Positions 53,109 to 62,598 are shown, counted from the first letter of the stretch. The stretch is DNA of 64,000 nt from an uncultured Roseibium sp. (GCF_963675985.1 NZ_OY780958.1:806001-870000); one strand, 5' to 3'. The notes: a model not told the origin generated them from the sequence alone. Numbers and translations are program-made.

Positions 53109-53576
53109 TTACCGGTACTCGGCCTGATGCCGCGCGAATTCCTCGAGCAGGGGCCCGAATTCCTCCGGTTGGGGGAATTCCTCGTAGCTGTGTTGCGCCG
53201 GCGTTTCGGCCCAGGAAAGTTTGGCCGAGGTCATGGTTTCCATGAAGGGTCTTGTCCACGCCGGCTCTTCGAGCAGCGTGGGGCGCACGTTGATCAGGCC
53301 TTCAAGCGCAGCAACCCTCGTGAACATCCATGTCTTGCAGCTCGGGCAGAAGAAATGGTCCAGATCCGGTCCTTGCAGGCCGCCCTTCACCGGCTCTCCC
53401 GCCGTGATCCTGAAGGCTGTGTCGGGAAAGATCGCGGTGAGGGAATAGGCGCTGGACGTCATGCGCTGGCAGCCCCGGCAATGGCATGCCGAGGTGATGA
53501 CTGGCGGGGCGGAAACCTCGAAACGAACCTGGCCGCACCGGCAGGTGCCTTCAAGACGGGACTGGGGGCTGTTCAT
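53109..53576 (-). CDS. GFA family protein (glutathione-dependent formaldehyde-activating-like)
   Basis: A 155-residue zinc-binding protein with the GFA/Mss4-like pattern: GTCRCGQVRFE and SACHCRGCQRM early, and FFCPSCKTWMF near residue 76. Gfa adds glutathione to formaldehyde in Paracoccus, but most family members are uncharacterised. It lies between the AraC gene and the M20 gene on the same strand with spacers of about 85-115 bases. Confidence 0.9.
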   Translation of the reverse strand: MNSPQSRLEGTCRCGQVRFEVSAPPVITSACHCRGCQRMTSSAYSLTAIFPDTAFRITAGEPVKGGLQGPDLDHFFCPSCKTWMFTRVAALEGLINVRPTLLEEPAWTRPFMETMTSAKLSWAETPAQHSYEEFPQPEEFGPLLEEFARHQAEYR

Positions 53577-53691
53577 GGGACGCTCCTCATTTCGAGTGCC
53601 GAGGGATGAGTCAAAGCTACGGCGCCATCTGTCTGCATGCTCCGGCGGCAGAGATCAAGGAGCGCATTGCCGATCTGTCCGACTCCAACGA

Positions 53692-54942
53692 TCACATGCG
53701 CGCGCCGCTCAGGTCGATCAGGGCGTGGAGCATGAGGTTGGCGCCTTTTTCGATGTCGGGCCAGGCGCTGAATTCTCCCGGAGCATGGCTGATGCCGCCG
53801 CGGCTGGGGACGAAGATCAGGGCCGAGGGGCACAGCATCTGCATGGTCTGGGCGTCATGGCCGGCACCGGACGGCATGCGGCAGGCGGGGAGGCCGGCAG
53901 CTTCGGCAAGCACTTCAAGCCTGTCGGCCAGCTCCGGGTCGAGCGGCACGGGCGGCAGCCAGCTGCGTTCGACGGTCTGTAGCGCCAACCCGTTCCTGGC
54001 AGCAATCTCATGCGCGTTTTCCTCGAACCGCCTGCGCAGGGCGCGCATGACGGTTTCCGACGTGTCGCGCAGGATCACCGAGAACAGGGCCGTGCCCGGT
54101 ATGGTGTGCGGCTGGTTGGGCGATAGGGTGACGTGGCCGATGGTGATCCGGCTCTGATTGGTGCCGTCTTCTGCGATCAGGGCAGGGATCGTCTGTGCCA
54201 GCTCGCTCAGGCCGGCGAAGGCGTCGGCACGCAGATGCATCGGGGTGGTGCCCGAATGATTGGCGACGCCCCTCAGGGTCATTTCCAGATAGCAGACACC
54301 GGACACCCGGTCGGCGATGCCGATGGGCAGCCCGGCGCTTTCCAGGACAGGGCCCTGTTCGATATGCAGTTCGAGAAAGGCCCTGACGTCACCCTCCGTT
54401 CGTGCCGCACTGAGGATCGCGTAGGGGTCGAGCCCCTGGGCCGTCATGACATCGGCCAGCCGATGGCCGGAGGCGTCGCAGGCGGCGTCTATCCAGTTGG
54501 CGGTCAGAACGCCGGTGATCGCCTGGGAGCCGAGCATGCCGCCGAAGCGGCCTTCTTCTTCGGAAGTTGCGGCGACTTCGATCGCGGTTGCCGGCTCCAG
54601 GCCGGCGTCTTTCATGGTGCGCACGCATTCCAGCGCGACGCAGGCCCCGAGCGCTCCGTCGAAGGCGCCGCCATCGGCGACCGTATCCAGATGGGAGCCG
54701 GCCATGATGCACGGGCCGTCTTCGGGGCCATAGCGGCCGAAGACGTTGAGCGCGCCGTCTGTCCACACGGTCAGGCCGTCGTCTCGCATCCGGTCGGCGA
54801 ACCAGGACCGGCAGTCGATGTCGGCCCTGGAAAAGCCGAGCCGGTTGTAGCCGCCGGTTTCCGGATCGAAGCCGAAGCGATTCACGCCGTCTAGGAGGGA
54901 TTTGAGGCGATCGAGGTTGATGCTGGCATTCAGCCTCTGCAT
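53692..54942 (-). CDS. M20 family amidase (N-carbamoyl amino-acid hydrolase/allantoate amidohydrolase type)
   Basis: A 416-residue di-metal hydrolase. Metal-site motifs GSHLDTVADGGAFDGALG (about 82-99) and SEEEGRFGG, plus a late AGHDAQ, match the hydantoinase/carbamoylase (Zn-dependent) branch, which cleaves N-carbamoyl-amino acids, allantoate or ureido compounds. The exact substrate is not predictable. It is divergent from the ABC importer operon, which probably supplies its substrate. Confidence 0.92.
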   Translation of the reverse strand: MQRLNASINLDRLKSLLDGVNRFGFDPETGGYNRLGFSRADIDCRSWFADRMRDDGLTVWTDGALNVFGRYGPEDGPCIMAGSHLDTVADGGAFDGALGACVALECVRTMKDAGLEPATAIEVAATSEEEGRFGGMLGSQAITGVLTANWIDAACDASGHRLADVMTAQGLDPYAILSAARTEGDVRAFLELHIEQGPVLESAGLPIGIADRVSGVCYLEMTLRGVANHSGTTPMHLRADAFAGLSELAQTIPALIAEDGTNQSRITIGHVTLSPNQPHTIPGTALFSVILRDTSETVMRALRRRFEENAHEIAARNGLALQTVERSWLPPVPLDPELADRLEVLAEAAGLPACRMPSGAGHDAQTMQMLCPSALIFVPSRGGISHAPGEFSAWPDIEKGANLMLHALIDLSGARM

Positions 54943-55027
54943 CCGGATTTCTCCCTAATTTCAGCAGTTAAGCCGTTATTTGCGGGGACGCTGCAACCCC
55001 CTTTGTGAAAATTAATATGAAATAATT

Positions 55028-55057
55028 ATTGTGATCTGACAATTAATCATGATTAAT
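55028..55057. promoter_or_regulatory. Palindromes in the divergent promoter, candidate GntR operator
   Basis: ATTGT-GATCTG-ACAAT (55028-55043) overlaps a perfect 16-bp palindrome, ATTAATCATGATTAAT (55042-55057), 31 bases before the binding-protein start in an AT-rich divergent spacer. TTGT-N6-ACAA is compatible with sites of GntR/FCD regulators, and one is encoded at the end of the operon. The assignment is inference. Confidence 0.45.
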
Positions 55058-55087
55058 ATTCTTCAAGATACAACGAGGGGAATGGTC

Positions 55088-56647
55088 ATGAAAAAGTTCC
55101 TAGCCGCGGCGTTCGCCTCGGCGTTTATCGCGTTTTCGCCCACGGTGCAGGCGCAGACACCGCCGAACGTGCTGGTGGTCGGCCAGATCGCGGAACCGAA
55201 GTCGCTGGACCCGCAGGCGGTCACGGCGGTCAACGATTTCCGCATCCTGATGAACATTTATGACGGTCTTGTGCGCTACAAGGACGGCACGCTGGAAGTG
55301 GAGCCGGCGCTTGCCAAGAGCTGGACGATTTCCGACGATGGCAAGACCTATACGTTCAAGCTGAGGGAAGGGGTGACCTTCCACGACGGCACGCCGTTCA
55401 ACGCGGACGCCGTGAAGTTCGATTTCGAGCGCATGCTCGATGAGGAACACCCCTATCACGATACCGGGCCGTTCCCGCTGGCCTTCTTCTTTTCCCAGGT
55501 GGAAACGGTCACGGCGGACGACGACACCACCGTTACCTTCAAGCTGAAGGCACCCTATGCGCCGTTCCTGTCGAATCTGGCCTATCCGACCGGCCTGATC
55601 GTTTCGCCGGAAGCGGTGAAGAAATACGGCAAGGACTTCGGCCGTCATCCGACCGGAACCGGGGCGTACAAGTTCGGTGCCTGGAACGCCAACGAGAAGG
55701 TGGTGGTGACCCGGAACGCAGACTACTGGGACGGTGCGCCGGACCTGGAGGCGGTGATCTTCCGCCCGATCACGGACGCCAACACCCGGATCGCCGAAAT
55801 GCTTTCCGGCGGGCTCGACATCATGGTCGAGGTGCCGCCGGACAGCCTGCAGCAGTTCAAGTCCGATCCGGTCTTCAAGGTGCAGGAACAGGCCGGCCCT
55901 CATGTCTGGTTCCTGATCCTCAATACCAAGGAAGCCCCGTTCGACAACAAGCTCGCCCGACAGGCCGCCAACTACGCGATCCACAAGAAAGCGCTGGTGG
56001 AAAACGTTCTTCAAGGCACGGCGGATGTGGCCGCAGGCCCGACGCCGCCTGCCTTCGCATGGGCCCATGACGAGAGCCTGCAGCCCTATCCGTACGACCC
56101 GGAAAAGGCCCGGGCGCTCCTGAAGGAGGCCGGCTACAACGGCGAGGAAGTGACCTTCTACGTGACACAGGGCGGATCGGGCATGCTCGATCCGGTCGCC
56201 ATGGGCACGGCCATCCAGGCGGATCTGGAAGCCGTGGGCATGAAGGTGAAGATCGAAACCTATGAGTGGAACACCTTCCTGGGCAAGGTGAACCCGGGCC
56301 TGGAAGGCAAGGCCGCCATGGCGGAAATGGCCTGGATGACCAACGATCCGGACACGCTGCCTTTCCTGGCGCTGCGCAGTGAGGCCTTCCCGGACAAGGG
56401 GGGTTTCAACTCCGGCTATTACTCCAACCCGAAGGTGGACGAACTACTGGAGAAGGCCCGCCAGGTCACCGACCAGGGTGAGCGGGCGAAGCTCTACAAG
56501 CAGATGCAGCAGATCGTCCATGACGATGCGCCCTGGGTGTTCGTCGCCAACTGGAAGCAGAACGCGGTGACCAAGGCGTCCGTGGAAGACTTCAAGCTGC
56601 AGCCGTCCTTCTTCCTGATGCTGCAGCACGTGAAAAAGCCAATGTAG
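55088..56647 (+). CDS. ABC transporter substrate-binding protein, family 5
   Basis: A 519-residue periplasmic binding protein of the peptide/nickel (SBP_bac_5) family with a signal peptide (MKKFLAAAF...PTVQAQ). The family block LAKSWTISDDGKTYTFKLREGVTFHDG is split over about 78-104 and continues into PFNADAVKFDFERML. It delivers peptides, opines or similar compounds to the permease. The ATG at 55088 follows GAGGGG; an ATG two codons earlier is possible. It is separated from the permease genes by a repeat-containing 334-base gap. Confidence 0.93.
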   Translation: MKKFLAAAFASAFIAFSPTVQAQTPPNVLVVGQIAEPKSLDPQAVTAVNDFRILMNIYDGLVRYKDGTLEVEPALAKSWTISDDGKTYTFKLREGVTFHDGTPFNADAVKFDFERMLDEEHPYHDTGPFPLAFFFSQVETVTADDDTTVTFKLKAPYAPFLSNLAYPTGLIVSPEAVKKYGKDFGRHPTGTGAYKFGAWNANEKVVVTRNADYWDGAPDLEAVIFRPITDANTRIAEMLSGGLDIMVEVPPDSLQQFKSDPVFKVQEQAGPHVWFLILNTKEAPFDNKLARQAANYAIHKKALVENVLQGTADVAAGPTPPAFAWAHDESLQPYPYDPEKARALLKEAGYNGEEVTFYVTQGGSGMLDPVAMGTAIQADLEAVGMKVKIETYEWNTFLGKVNPGLEGKAAMAEMAWMTNDPDTLPFLALRSEAFPDKGGFNSGYYSNPKVDELLEKARQVTDQGERAKLYKQMQQIVHDDAPWVFVANWKQNAVTKASVEDFKLQPSFFLMLQHVKKPM

Positions 56648-56751
56648 TCTGGGGTTTCGGCCCGGCGGGTTCAGGTCTGCCGGGTTTATTCGTTCACGTG
56701 GTTTCAGGGTTAAAAGTTGGAATTTGCTGCGAGGCCGGGCCGCATACTCCC

Positions 56752-56900
56752 GTCTCCCCCCTTGAGGGGGAGATGTCCGCTTCAGCGGACAGAGGGGGGT
56801 ATCCGGCCTGTCGGCAAAAGGCGGCGTCGGCGTTCTGGGCAAGTGCTGTCACCCCCCTCTGTCACCTGCGGTGACATCTCCCCCTCAAGGGGGGAGAGGG
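56752..56900. repeat. Inverted pair of hairpin repeats inside the ABC operon
   Basis: Two copies face each other. The left reads TCTCCCCCCTTGAGGGGGA and continues to ACAGAGGGGGGT; the right is its inverse to about 56900. The outer sequences are almost identical, but each copy's inner stem differs with matching changes: GTCCGC/GCGGAC on the left, GTCACC/GGTGAC on the right. The element fills most of the 334-base gap between binding-protein and permease genes and can form strong RNA structures. Confidence 0.8.
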
Positions 56901-56981
56901 GTGCAAGGGGCGAGGTTTTGCTCCACTTTCAGACTGTGTCACCGAATGCCACCGTCCAGCGTCAATGAGGGGGAACAAGCA

Positions 56982-57926
56982 TTGGCATTCTACATCGCCA
57001 GGAGACTGCTGGCCGCGATACCGGTGCTTTTCGGGCTGACCGTGATCGTCTTCCTGATCATGGCGATGATCCCGGGGGATCCGGCGACCGCCATTCTCGG
57101 CTCTTACGCCACGCCGGAAAATGTCGCCAGGCTCAACGCCCAGCTCGGCCTCGACAAGAGCCTGTTCCAGCAATACCTCATCTGGATCGGCAATCTGTTC
57201 CACGGTGATCTCGGCCGGTCCTATACCTTGAACCGGCCGGTGCTGGACGAGGTTCTGGAGCGGTTTTCGGCAACGCTGATCCTGGCGGGCTCGTCGCTTG
57301 TTCTTTGTTCCGTCTTTGGCCTGCTGGCGGGGATCGTCTCCGCCGTGCGCCAATTCGGCTGGGCGGACAAGATCATCACTTTTCTCGTCCTGATCGGCAT
57401 CTCGACCCCGTCCTTCTGGCTGGGCCTGCTGCTGATCCTGGCCTTCGCGGTCAAGCTGCGCCTGTTCCCGGCCTCCGGCATGTTCGCCATCTACGGCGGC
57501 GGAGATCTTCCCGACCTTCTGCATCACCTGGCTCTGCCGGCGCTGACATTGTCCGTGGTCGCCACCGGCGTGATCGCACGCCTGACCCGGACCGCCATGC
57601 TGGAGGTGCTGCGGCAGGATTATATCCGCACCGCGCGGGCCAAGGGGGTGTCGGAACGCAAGGTGATCTACAAGCACGCGTTCAAGGCGGCGCTTGTCAG
57701 CGTCGTGCCGGTGATCGGCATCCAGGCCGGCTTCGTCATCGGCGGGGCGGTCTATATCGAGACCGTGTTCCAGTGGCCGGGGATCGGCTCCATGCTGGTG
57801 ACCGCCATTTCCAGCCGTGATCTTCTGCTGGTGCAGGGCGGCGTGCTGGTGGTGGCCGCGGCCTATGTGCTGTTCAACCTGGTGGCCGACGTGGTCCAGA
57901 CCATGCTCGATCCGAGGCTGCGCTGA
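56982..57926 (+). CDS. ABC transporter permease, DppB-like
   Basis: A 314-residue inner-membrane permease (BPD_transp_1) with six helices and the coupling EAA loop (DYIRTARAKGVSERKVIYKH split over about 211-230). The N-terminal FYIARRLLAAIPVLFG is typical of DppB. The start is taken as a TTG at 56982 because upstream sequence belongs to the repeat and a GAGGGGGAA site precedes it. It overlaps the next gene by one base (TGATG). Confidence 0.93.
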   Translation: MAFYIARRLLAAIPVLFGLTVIVFLIMAMIPGDPATAILGSYATPENVARLNAQLGLDKSLFQQYLIWIGNLFHGDLGRSYTLNRPVLDEVLERFSATLILAGSSLVLCSVFGLLAGIVSAVRQFGWADKIITFLVLIGISTPSFWLGLLLILAFAVKLRLFPASGMFAIYGGGDLPDLLHHLALPALTLSVVATGVIARLTRTAMLEVLRQDYIRTARAKGVSERKVIYKHAFKAALVSVVPVIGIQAGFVIGGAVYIETVFQWPGIGSMLVTAISSRDLLLVQGGVLVVAAAYVLFNLVADVVQTMLDPRLR

Positions 57927-59863
57927 TGACCGACACGGCTGCGAACATTCCGGCAAAGCCGGCGCCGAAATCCGCCCGTCCGGGCACGGTGGCGCTGCTT
58001 TTGAACAACACGCTGGCGACCGGCGGGCTGATCGTGCTGGCGGCGATCTGCCTGATCGCCCTGGCCGCCCCGCTGCTGCCGCTTCCCGATCCGGATGCGA
58101 CCGCGCCGGCCGATCGGCTGTTGCCGGTCTTCAGCGCGGGGCATCTGCTCGGAACCGATCATCTGGGACGGGATCTGCTCTCCCGGCTCCTGTGGGGCAC
58201 GCGGGTGTCGCTTGCCGTCGGCGTGTCGGCGACGCTGATCGCCGCCTTCTTCGGGTCTCTGTTCGGGCTCGTCGCCGGCTATGCGGGCGGGCGGACGGAC
58301 ACCCTCATCATGCGCGGCATCGACATGGTGATGGCCTTTCCCTACATCCTGCTGGCGCTTGCCATCGTCGCGGTGCTGGGGCCGGGGCTTTTGAACGCGC
58401 TCTACGCCATCGCGCTGGTCAACATTCCCTTCTTCGCCCGCAATATCCGTGGCATCACCTCCGGTCTGGCCCGGCGCGAATTCGTCGATGCGGCGCGGCT
58501 TGCCGGCAAGTCGCCGGTGCAGATCCTGTTCATCGAAATCCTGCCCAATGTGCTGCCGGTGATCGTGATCACCATGTCGACCACGGTCGGCTGGATGATC
58601 CTGGAAACGGCGGGCCTGTCGTTCCTGGGCCTCGGCGCGCAGCCGCCCCAGGCGGACCTTGGCTCCATGCTGGGCGAGGGGAGGAAGATCCTGTTCACCG
58701 CGCCCCATGTGTCGATCATTCCGGGGCTGATGATCTTCGCGCTGGTGATGAGCATCAACCTGTTCGGCGACGGCGTGCGCGACGTGCTCGACCCGCGTCT
58801 GCGGGCCGGATCGCTGACCCGGCCGGTGGCGCGCACCAAGGTCGCGCGTGGCGGCTCCGATATTCCGCCGCCCTCGGCGGCACCCGGTGTTCTGGACATG
58901 AAAGGCCTGCGGACGGAATTCCGGATCGGCGGTTCGGTCTACAAGGCCGTCGGCGGGGTCGATCTTCATGTGAGGGAAGGCGAGTGCTTGGGAATCGTCG
59001 GCGAATCCGGCTCCGGCAAGTCGGTGACGGCCATGTCGATCATGGGGCTGGTGCCGACGCCACCCGGACGGATCGCCGGTGGCGCGGCCTATCTGGAGGG
59101 CGAGGATCTGTTTGCGGCCAGCGACGGGCGCATCCGAACCCTGCGCGGCGGATCGGTCGCCTATGTGTTCCAGGATCCGCTCTCGACCCTGCATCCGCTC
59201 TTTACCGTCGGCGATCAGCTGAAGGAGGCGATCCAGGCGCATCAACCGCTGTCTCATGTGCAGATAAAGGAAAAGGCGCTGGAACTCTTGTCGCTGGTGC
59301 GTATTCCCAACCCGAAGGAGCGGCTGTCGGCCTATCCGCACGAACTCTCCGGCGGCATGCGCCAGCGGGTGTGTATCGCCATGGCGCTTGCCAATGACGC
59401 CAAGCTGCTGATCGCCGACGAGCCGACCACGGCGCTTGATGTGACCGTGCAGGCGCAGGTCCTGACCCTGATGAACGGCCTGCGCCGGGAGCGCAACGCG
59501 GCGATCCTGTTCATCACCCACGACTTCGGCGTCGTCTCCGCGCTGTGCGACCGGGTGGCGGTGATGTATGCCGGGCGAATCGTGGAGACGGGCACCACGA
59601 AAGAGATCCTGGAAAGCCCGCAGCATCCCTACACCGCCAAGCTGATCGAATGCGTGCCGGTTCTGGGCGAACCGGAACGGCGCCTGGACGCCATCGAGGG
59701 CCGCCCGCCGGTGGTCAACAACCTGCCCGACGGCTGCGCCTTCGCCGACCGCTGCCCGCGCGTTCGGCCGGAGTGCCGGTCCGGCGAGCTGGACCTGAAA
59801 TTGTCCTCGCCGGAGCGTGGCGTGCGCTGCCTCTATCCGCTGACCCAAGGAGGCGCGGCATGA
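57926..59863 (+). CDS. ABC transporter permease-ATPase fusion, DppC-DppD
   Basis: A 645-residue fusion. The N-terminal half (about 1-300) is a DppC-like permease with LLGTDHLGRDLLSRLLWG near residue 72 and an EAA loop near 180. After a short linker, residues from about 310 form a nucleotide-binding domain with Walker A GESGSGKS near 358, the signature LSGGMRQRV near 472, and Walker B LLIADEPTTALD. The C-terminus carries the oligopeptide-ATPase C-motif with CAFADRCPRVRPEC. Such fusions occur in some Hyphomicrobiales dipeptide transporters. Confidence 0.94.
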   Translation: MTDTAANIPAKPAPKSARPGTVALLLNNTLATGGLIVLAAICLIALAAPLLPLPDPDATAPADRLLPVFSAGHLLGTDHLGRDLLSRLLWGTRVSLAVGVSATLIAAFFGSLFGLVAGYAGGRTDTLIMRGIDMVMAFPYILLALAIVAVLGPGLLNALYAIALVNIPFFARNIRGITSGLARREFVDAARLAGKSPVQILFIEILPNVLPVIVITMSTTVGWMILETAGLSFLGLGAQPPQADLGSMLGEGRKILFTAPHVSIIPGLMIFALVMSINLFGDGVRDVLDPRLRAGSLTRPVARTKVARGGSDIPPPSAAPGVLDMKGLRTEFRIGGSVYKAVGGVDLHVREGECLGIVGESGSGKSVTAMSIMGLVPTPPGRIAGGAAYLEGEDLFAASDGRIRTLRGGSVAYVFQDPLSTLHPLFTVGDQLKEAIQAHQPLSHVQIKEKALELLSLVRIPNPKERLSAYPHELSGGMRQRVCIAMALANDAKLLIADEPTTALDVTVQAQVLTLMNGLRRERNAAILFITHDFGVVSALCDRVAVMYAGRIVETGTTKEILESPQHPYTAKLIECVPVLGEPERRLDAIEGRPPVVNNLPDGCAFADRCPRVRPECRSGELDLKLSSPERGVRCLYPLTQGGAA

Positions 59864-60873
59864 CCGAGGCAGCCATGAACACTGACGGGCGCGAGACCCT
59901 GCTTGCGATTTCCGACGTGGAACGCATCTTCGGCGGCGCGCGCAAACTCTTCGGCGGTCGTACGCCTGCCGTCCATGCGGTGCAGGGGCTGAGCCTCGAT
60001 GTGAAGCAGGGAGAGACGCTCGGCGTGGTCGGGGAATCCGGCTGCGGCAAGTCCACGCTCGCCCGGCTGGTGGTCGGGCTCGACCTGCCAACCTCCGGGT
60101 CCATCACCTTCGGTGGCGAGGATCTGACCGAGCTTGCCAGACGGGACCGGCGGGCGCTGGCCCGCAAAGTGCAGTACGTGTTCCAGGATCCGGTCGCGTC
60201 GCTCAATCCGCGCAAGACCATCCGCACCATTCTGGAAGCGCCCTTGCGCCACCTGACCGATCTCGACGCCAATGGTCGGGAACAGCGGCTGGAGGAGCTG
60301 CTGGACGCGGTGAACCTGGCGCCGGAATTCCTGGAGCGTTACCCGCACGAGTTTTCCGGCGGGCAGGCCCAGCGGATCGGCATCGCCCGGGCGCTCGCCG
60401 CCGGCCCCGAGCTGATCGTGCTGGACGAGCCGGTCTCCGCGCTGGACGTGTCGGTGCAGGCGCAGGTCTTGAACCTGCTCGACGACCTCAAGGATCGCTT
60501 CGGCCTGACCTATATCTTCATCAGCCACGACCTCTCGGTGGTGGAAAGCGTCAGCGACCGGGTGGCGGTCATGTATTTCGGCCGCATGGCGGAGCTGGGC
60601 CCCGCGCGGCAGGTGTTCCGCGCGCCGCTCCATCCTTATACGGAGCTTCTGATGCGTTCCGCGCCGGGGCCCGGCCGCCACGCGCTTCTGGCCGAGGACA
60701 CCTCCGCCGAACTGCCCGACCCTTACAATCCGCCGCCCGGATGCGCCTTTGCCGCCCGCTGCGGGAACAGGACCGCACGCTGCACGGAGGTTCTGCCGGC
60801 CCCGGACGCGGCACGCGGCGAGGCGAACGGTTGCCATATTGCGGCTTGCCATCATCCACTGACGCGGGCATAG
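59860..60873 (+). CDS. ABC transporter ATP-binding protein, DppF-like
   Basis: A 337-residue ATPase: Walker A GESGCGKST near residue 60, signature FSGGQAQRI near 167, Walker B LIVLDEPVSALD, and the C-terminal cysteine motif CAFAARCGNRTARC. It pairs with the ATPase part of the fusion protein. It overlaps the fusion gene by four bases with AAGGAGG upstream. Confidence 0.95.
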   Translation: MTEAAMNTDGRETLLAISDVERIFGGARKLFGGRTPAVHAVQGLSLDVKQGETLGVVGESGCGKSTLARLVVGLDLPTSGSITFGGEDLTELARRDRRALARKVQYVFQDPVASLNPRKTIRTILEAPLRHLTDLDANGREQRLEELLDAVNLAPEFLERYPHEFSGGQAQRIGIARALAAGPELIVLDEPVSALDVSVQAQVLNLLDDLKDRFGLTYIFISHDLSVVESVSDRVAVMYFGRMAELGPARQVFRAPLHPYTELLMRSAPGPGRHALLAEDTSAELPDPYNPPPGCAFAARCGNRTARCTEVLPAPDAARGEANGCHIAACHHPLTRA

Positions 60874-60885
60874 GCGGGTGAGGGA

Positions 60886-61698
60886 ATGAATGCGCGCATG
60901 AGCCGGCCGATGAAACTGCAAAAAGGCGATACCGATCCGAAAACGCCCCGGCGGCTGCGCCGGACCGACATGGTCGCCCAGCAGATCCGGGAACGGATCG
61001 TCGATGCGGGCTTGCGGCCCGGCGACCGGATCCCGAACGACTGGCTGTCGCCCGAAACCGTGAAAGTGTCGCGCGGCACCCTGCGCGAGGCACTGAAGGT
61101 GCTGGAATACCAGGGACTGATTTCCACCAAGAGCGGCCCCGGCGGTGGCGTCTTCGTCGCCTCTGTCGAACCCGGAGAGGCGATCCGCCTGCTCGACAAC
61201 CTGTTCCTGTTCGATCCGCCCTCGATTGCCGATATCTACACCCTGCGCAAGCAGCTGGAGCCGGAACTGGCGGCTGCCGTCGCCGGTCATCTGTCGGAGA
61301 CGGCGTTCCACGCGCTGCAGGGCTGCATCCGCCTCTACGAGGACGAGCCCAAGACGGCGGAGGAGGAATATGCCCAGCGGCTGGCGGAGCTGGACTTTCA
61401 CGAGGAACTGGCCCGCCAGTGCCCGAACCCGATCCTGGCCTTCACCTGTTCCTTCCTGCTGAGCCTCCTGCGCGACATGACCGTGTGCCGGCAGATCTAC
61501 AAGGAGCCCAACCCGGCGCTTCGCGAGACCGGCCTGCATTATCAGGTGCGCCTGCTCAGGGCGATGAAGGCGGGCGACGGCGAACTCTGCCGCATGATCA
61601 TGCGCGGCCACATGATCGAGGCGGAAAAATACATGATGGAACGCGCTGCCATGCGCGCACCCGGTGCGCGTGGGGATCGGGCAGCCGGCGAGGGCTGA
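60886..61698 (+). CDS. GntR family transcriptional regulator, FCD type
   Basis: A 270-residue regulator. The winged-helix domain is at about residues 28-95 (QQIRERIVDAGLRPGDRIP, VSRGTLREALKVLEYQGLI). An all-helical FCD ligand-binding domain follows, with metal-type residues in LAELDFHEELAR and MIMRGHMIEAEKYM. It starts 12 bases after the last transporter gene and is co-transcribed with it, so it probably controls this operon in response to the imported compound or a product of the M20 enzyme. Confidence 0.93.
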   Translation: MNARMSRPMKLQKGDTDPKTPRRLRRTDMVAQQIRERIVDAGLRPGDRIPNDWLSPETVKVSRGTLREALKVLEYQGLISTKSGPGGGVFVASVEPGEAIRLLDNLFLFDPPSIADIYTLRKQLEPELAAAVAGHLSETAFHALQGCIRLYEDEPKTAEEEYAQRLAELDFHEELARQCPNPILAFTCSFLLSLLRDMTVCRQIYKEPNPALRETGLHYQVRLLRAMKAGDGELCRMIMRGHMIEAEKYMMERAAMRAPGARGDRAAGEG

Positions 61699-61892
61699 GG
61701 GCTTCGTTTCCTTATTTCTCAAACGCCGAGCCGGACGACAGGTGAGCAGATTGCCGGGACTTCGCCGTGCAATGACATCGGATAAGAGGCACGGCCTTCC
61801 CCCGGATGCTGCGTCATCACACGGCGAAGCCCGGGTGATCCAATCCACCTTTCTACAATCCCGGTTGGTGGAAAAGCGCAGGGCACAATTAA

Positions 61893-62002
61893 CCTCTCCC
61901 ATTGGGAGAGGTCGGAGCGAAGCTCCGGGTGAGGGGGTATAGATTTTGCGTTCCCTGAGAGTTTCTCGCCCCTCACCCTAACCCTCTCCCAATGGGAGAG
62001 GG
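61893..62002. repeat. Dispersed palindromic repeat, CTCTCCC/GGGAGAG family, copy 2
   Basis: Starts CCTCTCCCATTGGGAGAGG and ends CCTCTCCCAATGGGAGAGG, with inner GGGTGAGGGGG and CCCCTCACCC arms. It is the best-preserved of three copies in the window. The rest of the 455-base gap (61699-62153) shows no gene. Confidence 0.85.
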
Positions 62003-62153
62003 AATACGAGCCGGATGTGACCCAAGCTCATCTGAAGCTCACCCCAAAGCACCCGACACTCTGTCGCTCCTGACAGAAGGCTGTCAGGAGGGGTGTGGGA
62101 GTGTGGATGCCGATGATCGCGGTTCCTGCGGTCAAGGGAAAAGGACAAATCGC

Positions 62154-62552
62154 ATGAAATTCGCTTCCACCCGCCTGATCGCAGGCGATATCAAGGCCGT
62201 GGTCGGCTTCTACGAACTGGTGACCGGGCAGACGGCCGACTGGCTCGCACCCCAGTTCGCCGAAATCGTCACGCCCTCGGCGGCCCTTGCCGTCGGCAGC
62301 GCGGAGACCGTGGCCCTATTCAAGGAAGGCAGTGCGGAACCGGGTGCCAACCGCAGCGCGATCCTGGAATTCATGGTCGACGATGTGGATGCGGAGTTCG
62401 AGCGGCTGAAGGACAGTGCCGAAGTTGTGCATGCGCCCAAAAACCTGCCCTGGGGCAACCGTTCCGCCCAGTTCCGCGACCCGGAAGGCACCATCGTGGC
62501 GCTCTACACGCCGGTGACCGAGGCGGCCAAGGCCCGGTTCGCGGGGCGGTGA
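62154..62552 (+). CDS. VOC (glyoxalase-like) family protein
   Basis: A 132-residue protein with two beta-alpha-beta-beta-beta modules of the vicinal oxygen chelate fold: TRLIAGDIKAVVGFYELVTG at the start and QFRDPEGTIVALYTP at the end. The metal ligands of glyoxalase I are not all present, so enzymatic activity is uncertain. The ATG at 62154 follows AAAAGGAC. Confidence 0.85.
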   Translation: MKFASTRLIAGDIKAVVGFYELVTGQTADWLAPQFAEIVTPSAALAVGSAETVALFKEGSAEPGANRSAILEFMVDDVDAEFERLKDSAEVVHAPKNLPWGNRSAQFRDPEGTIVALYTPVTEAAKARFAGR

Positions 62553-62598
62553 GGGAAGAGGGACGAGTTTCGTAAACCGCTTCCCGGCGCCCGGGCTG

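Noticed and set aside
57863..60091. A 742-codon minus strand frame opposite the ABC transporter genes
   Set aside because: Antisense to clear transporter genes; Arg/His/Gln-rich with no recognisable domain.
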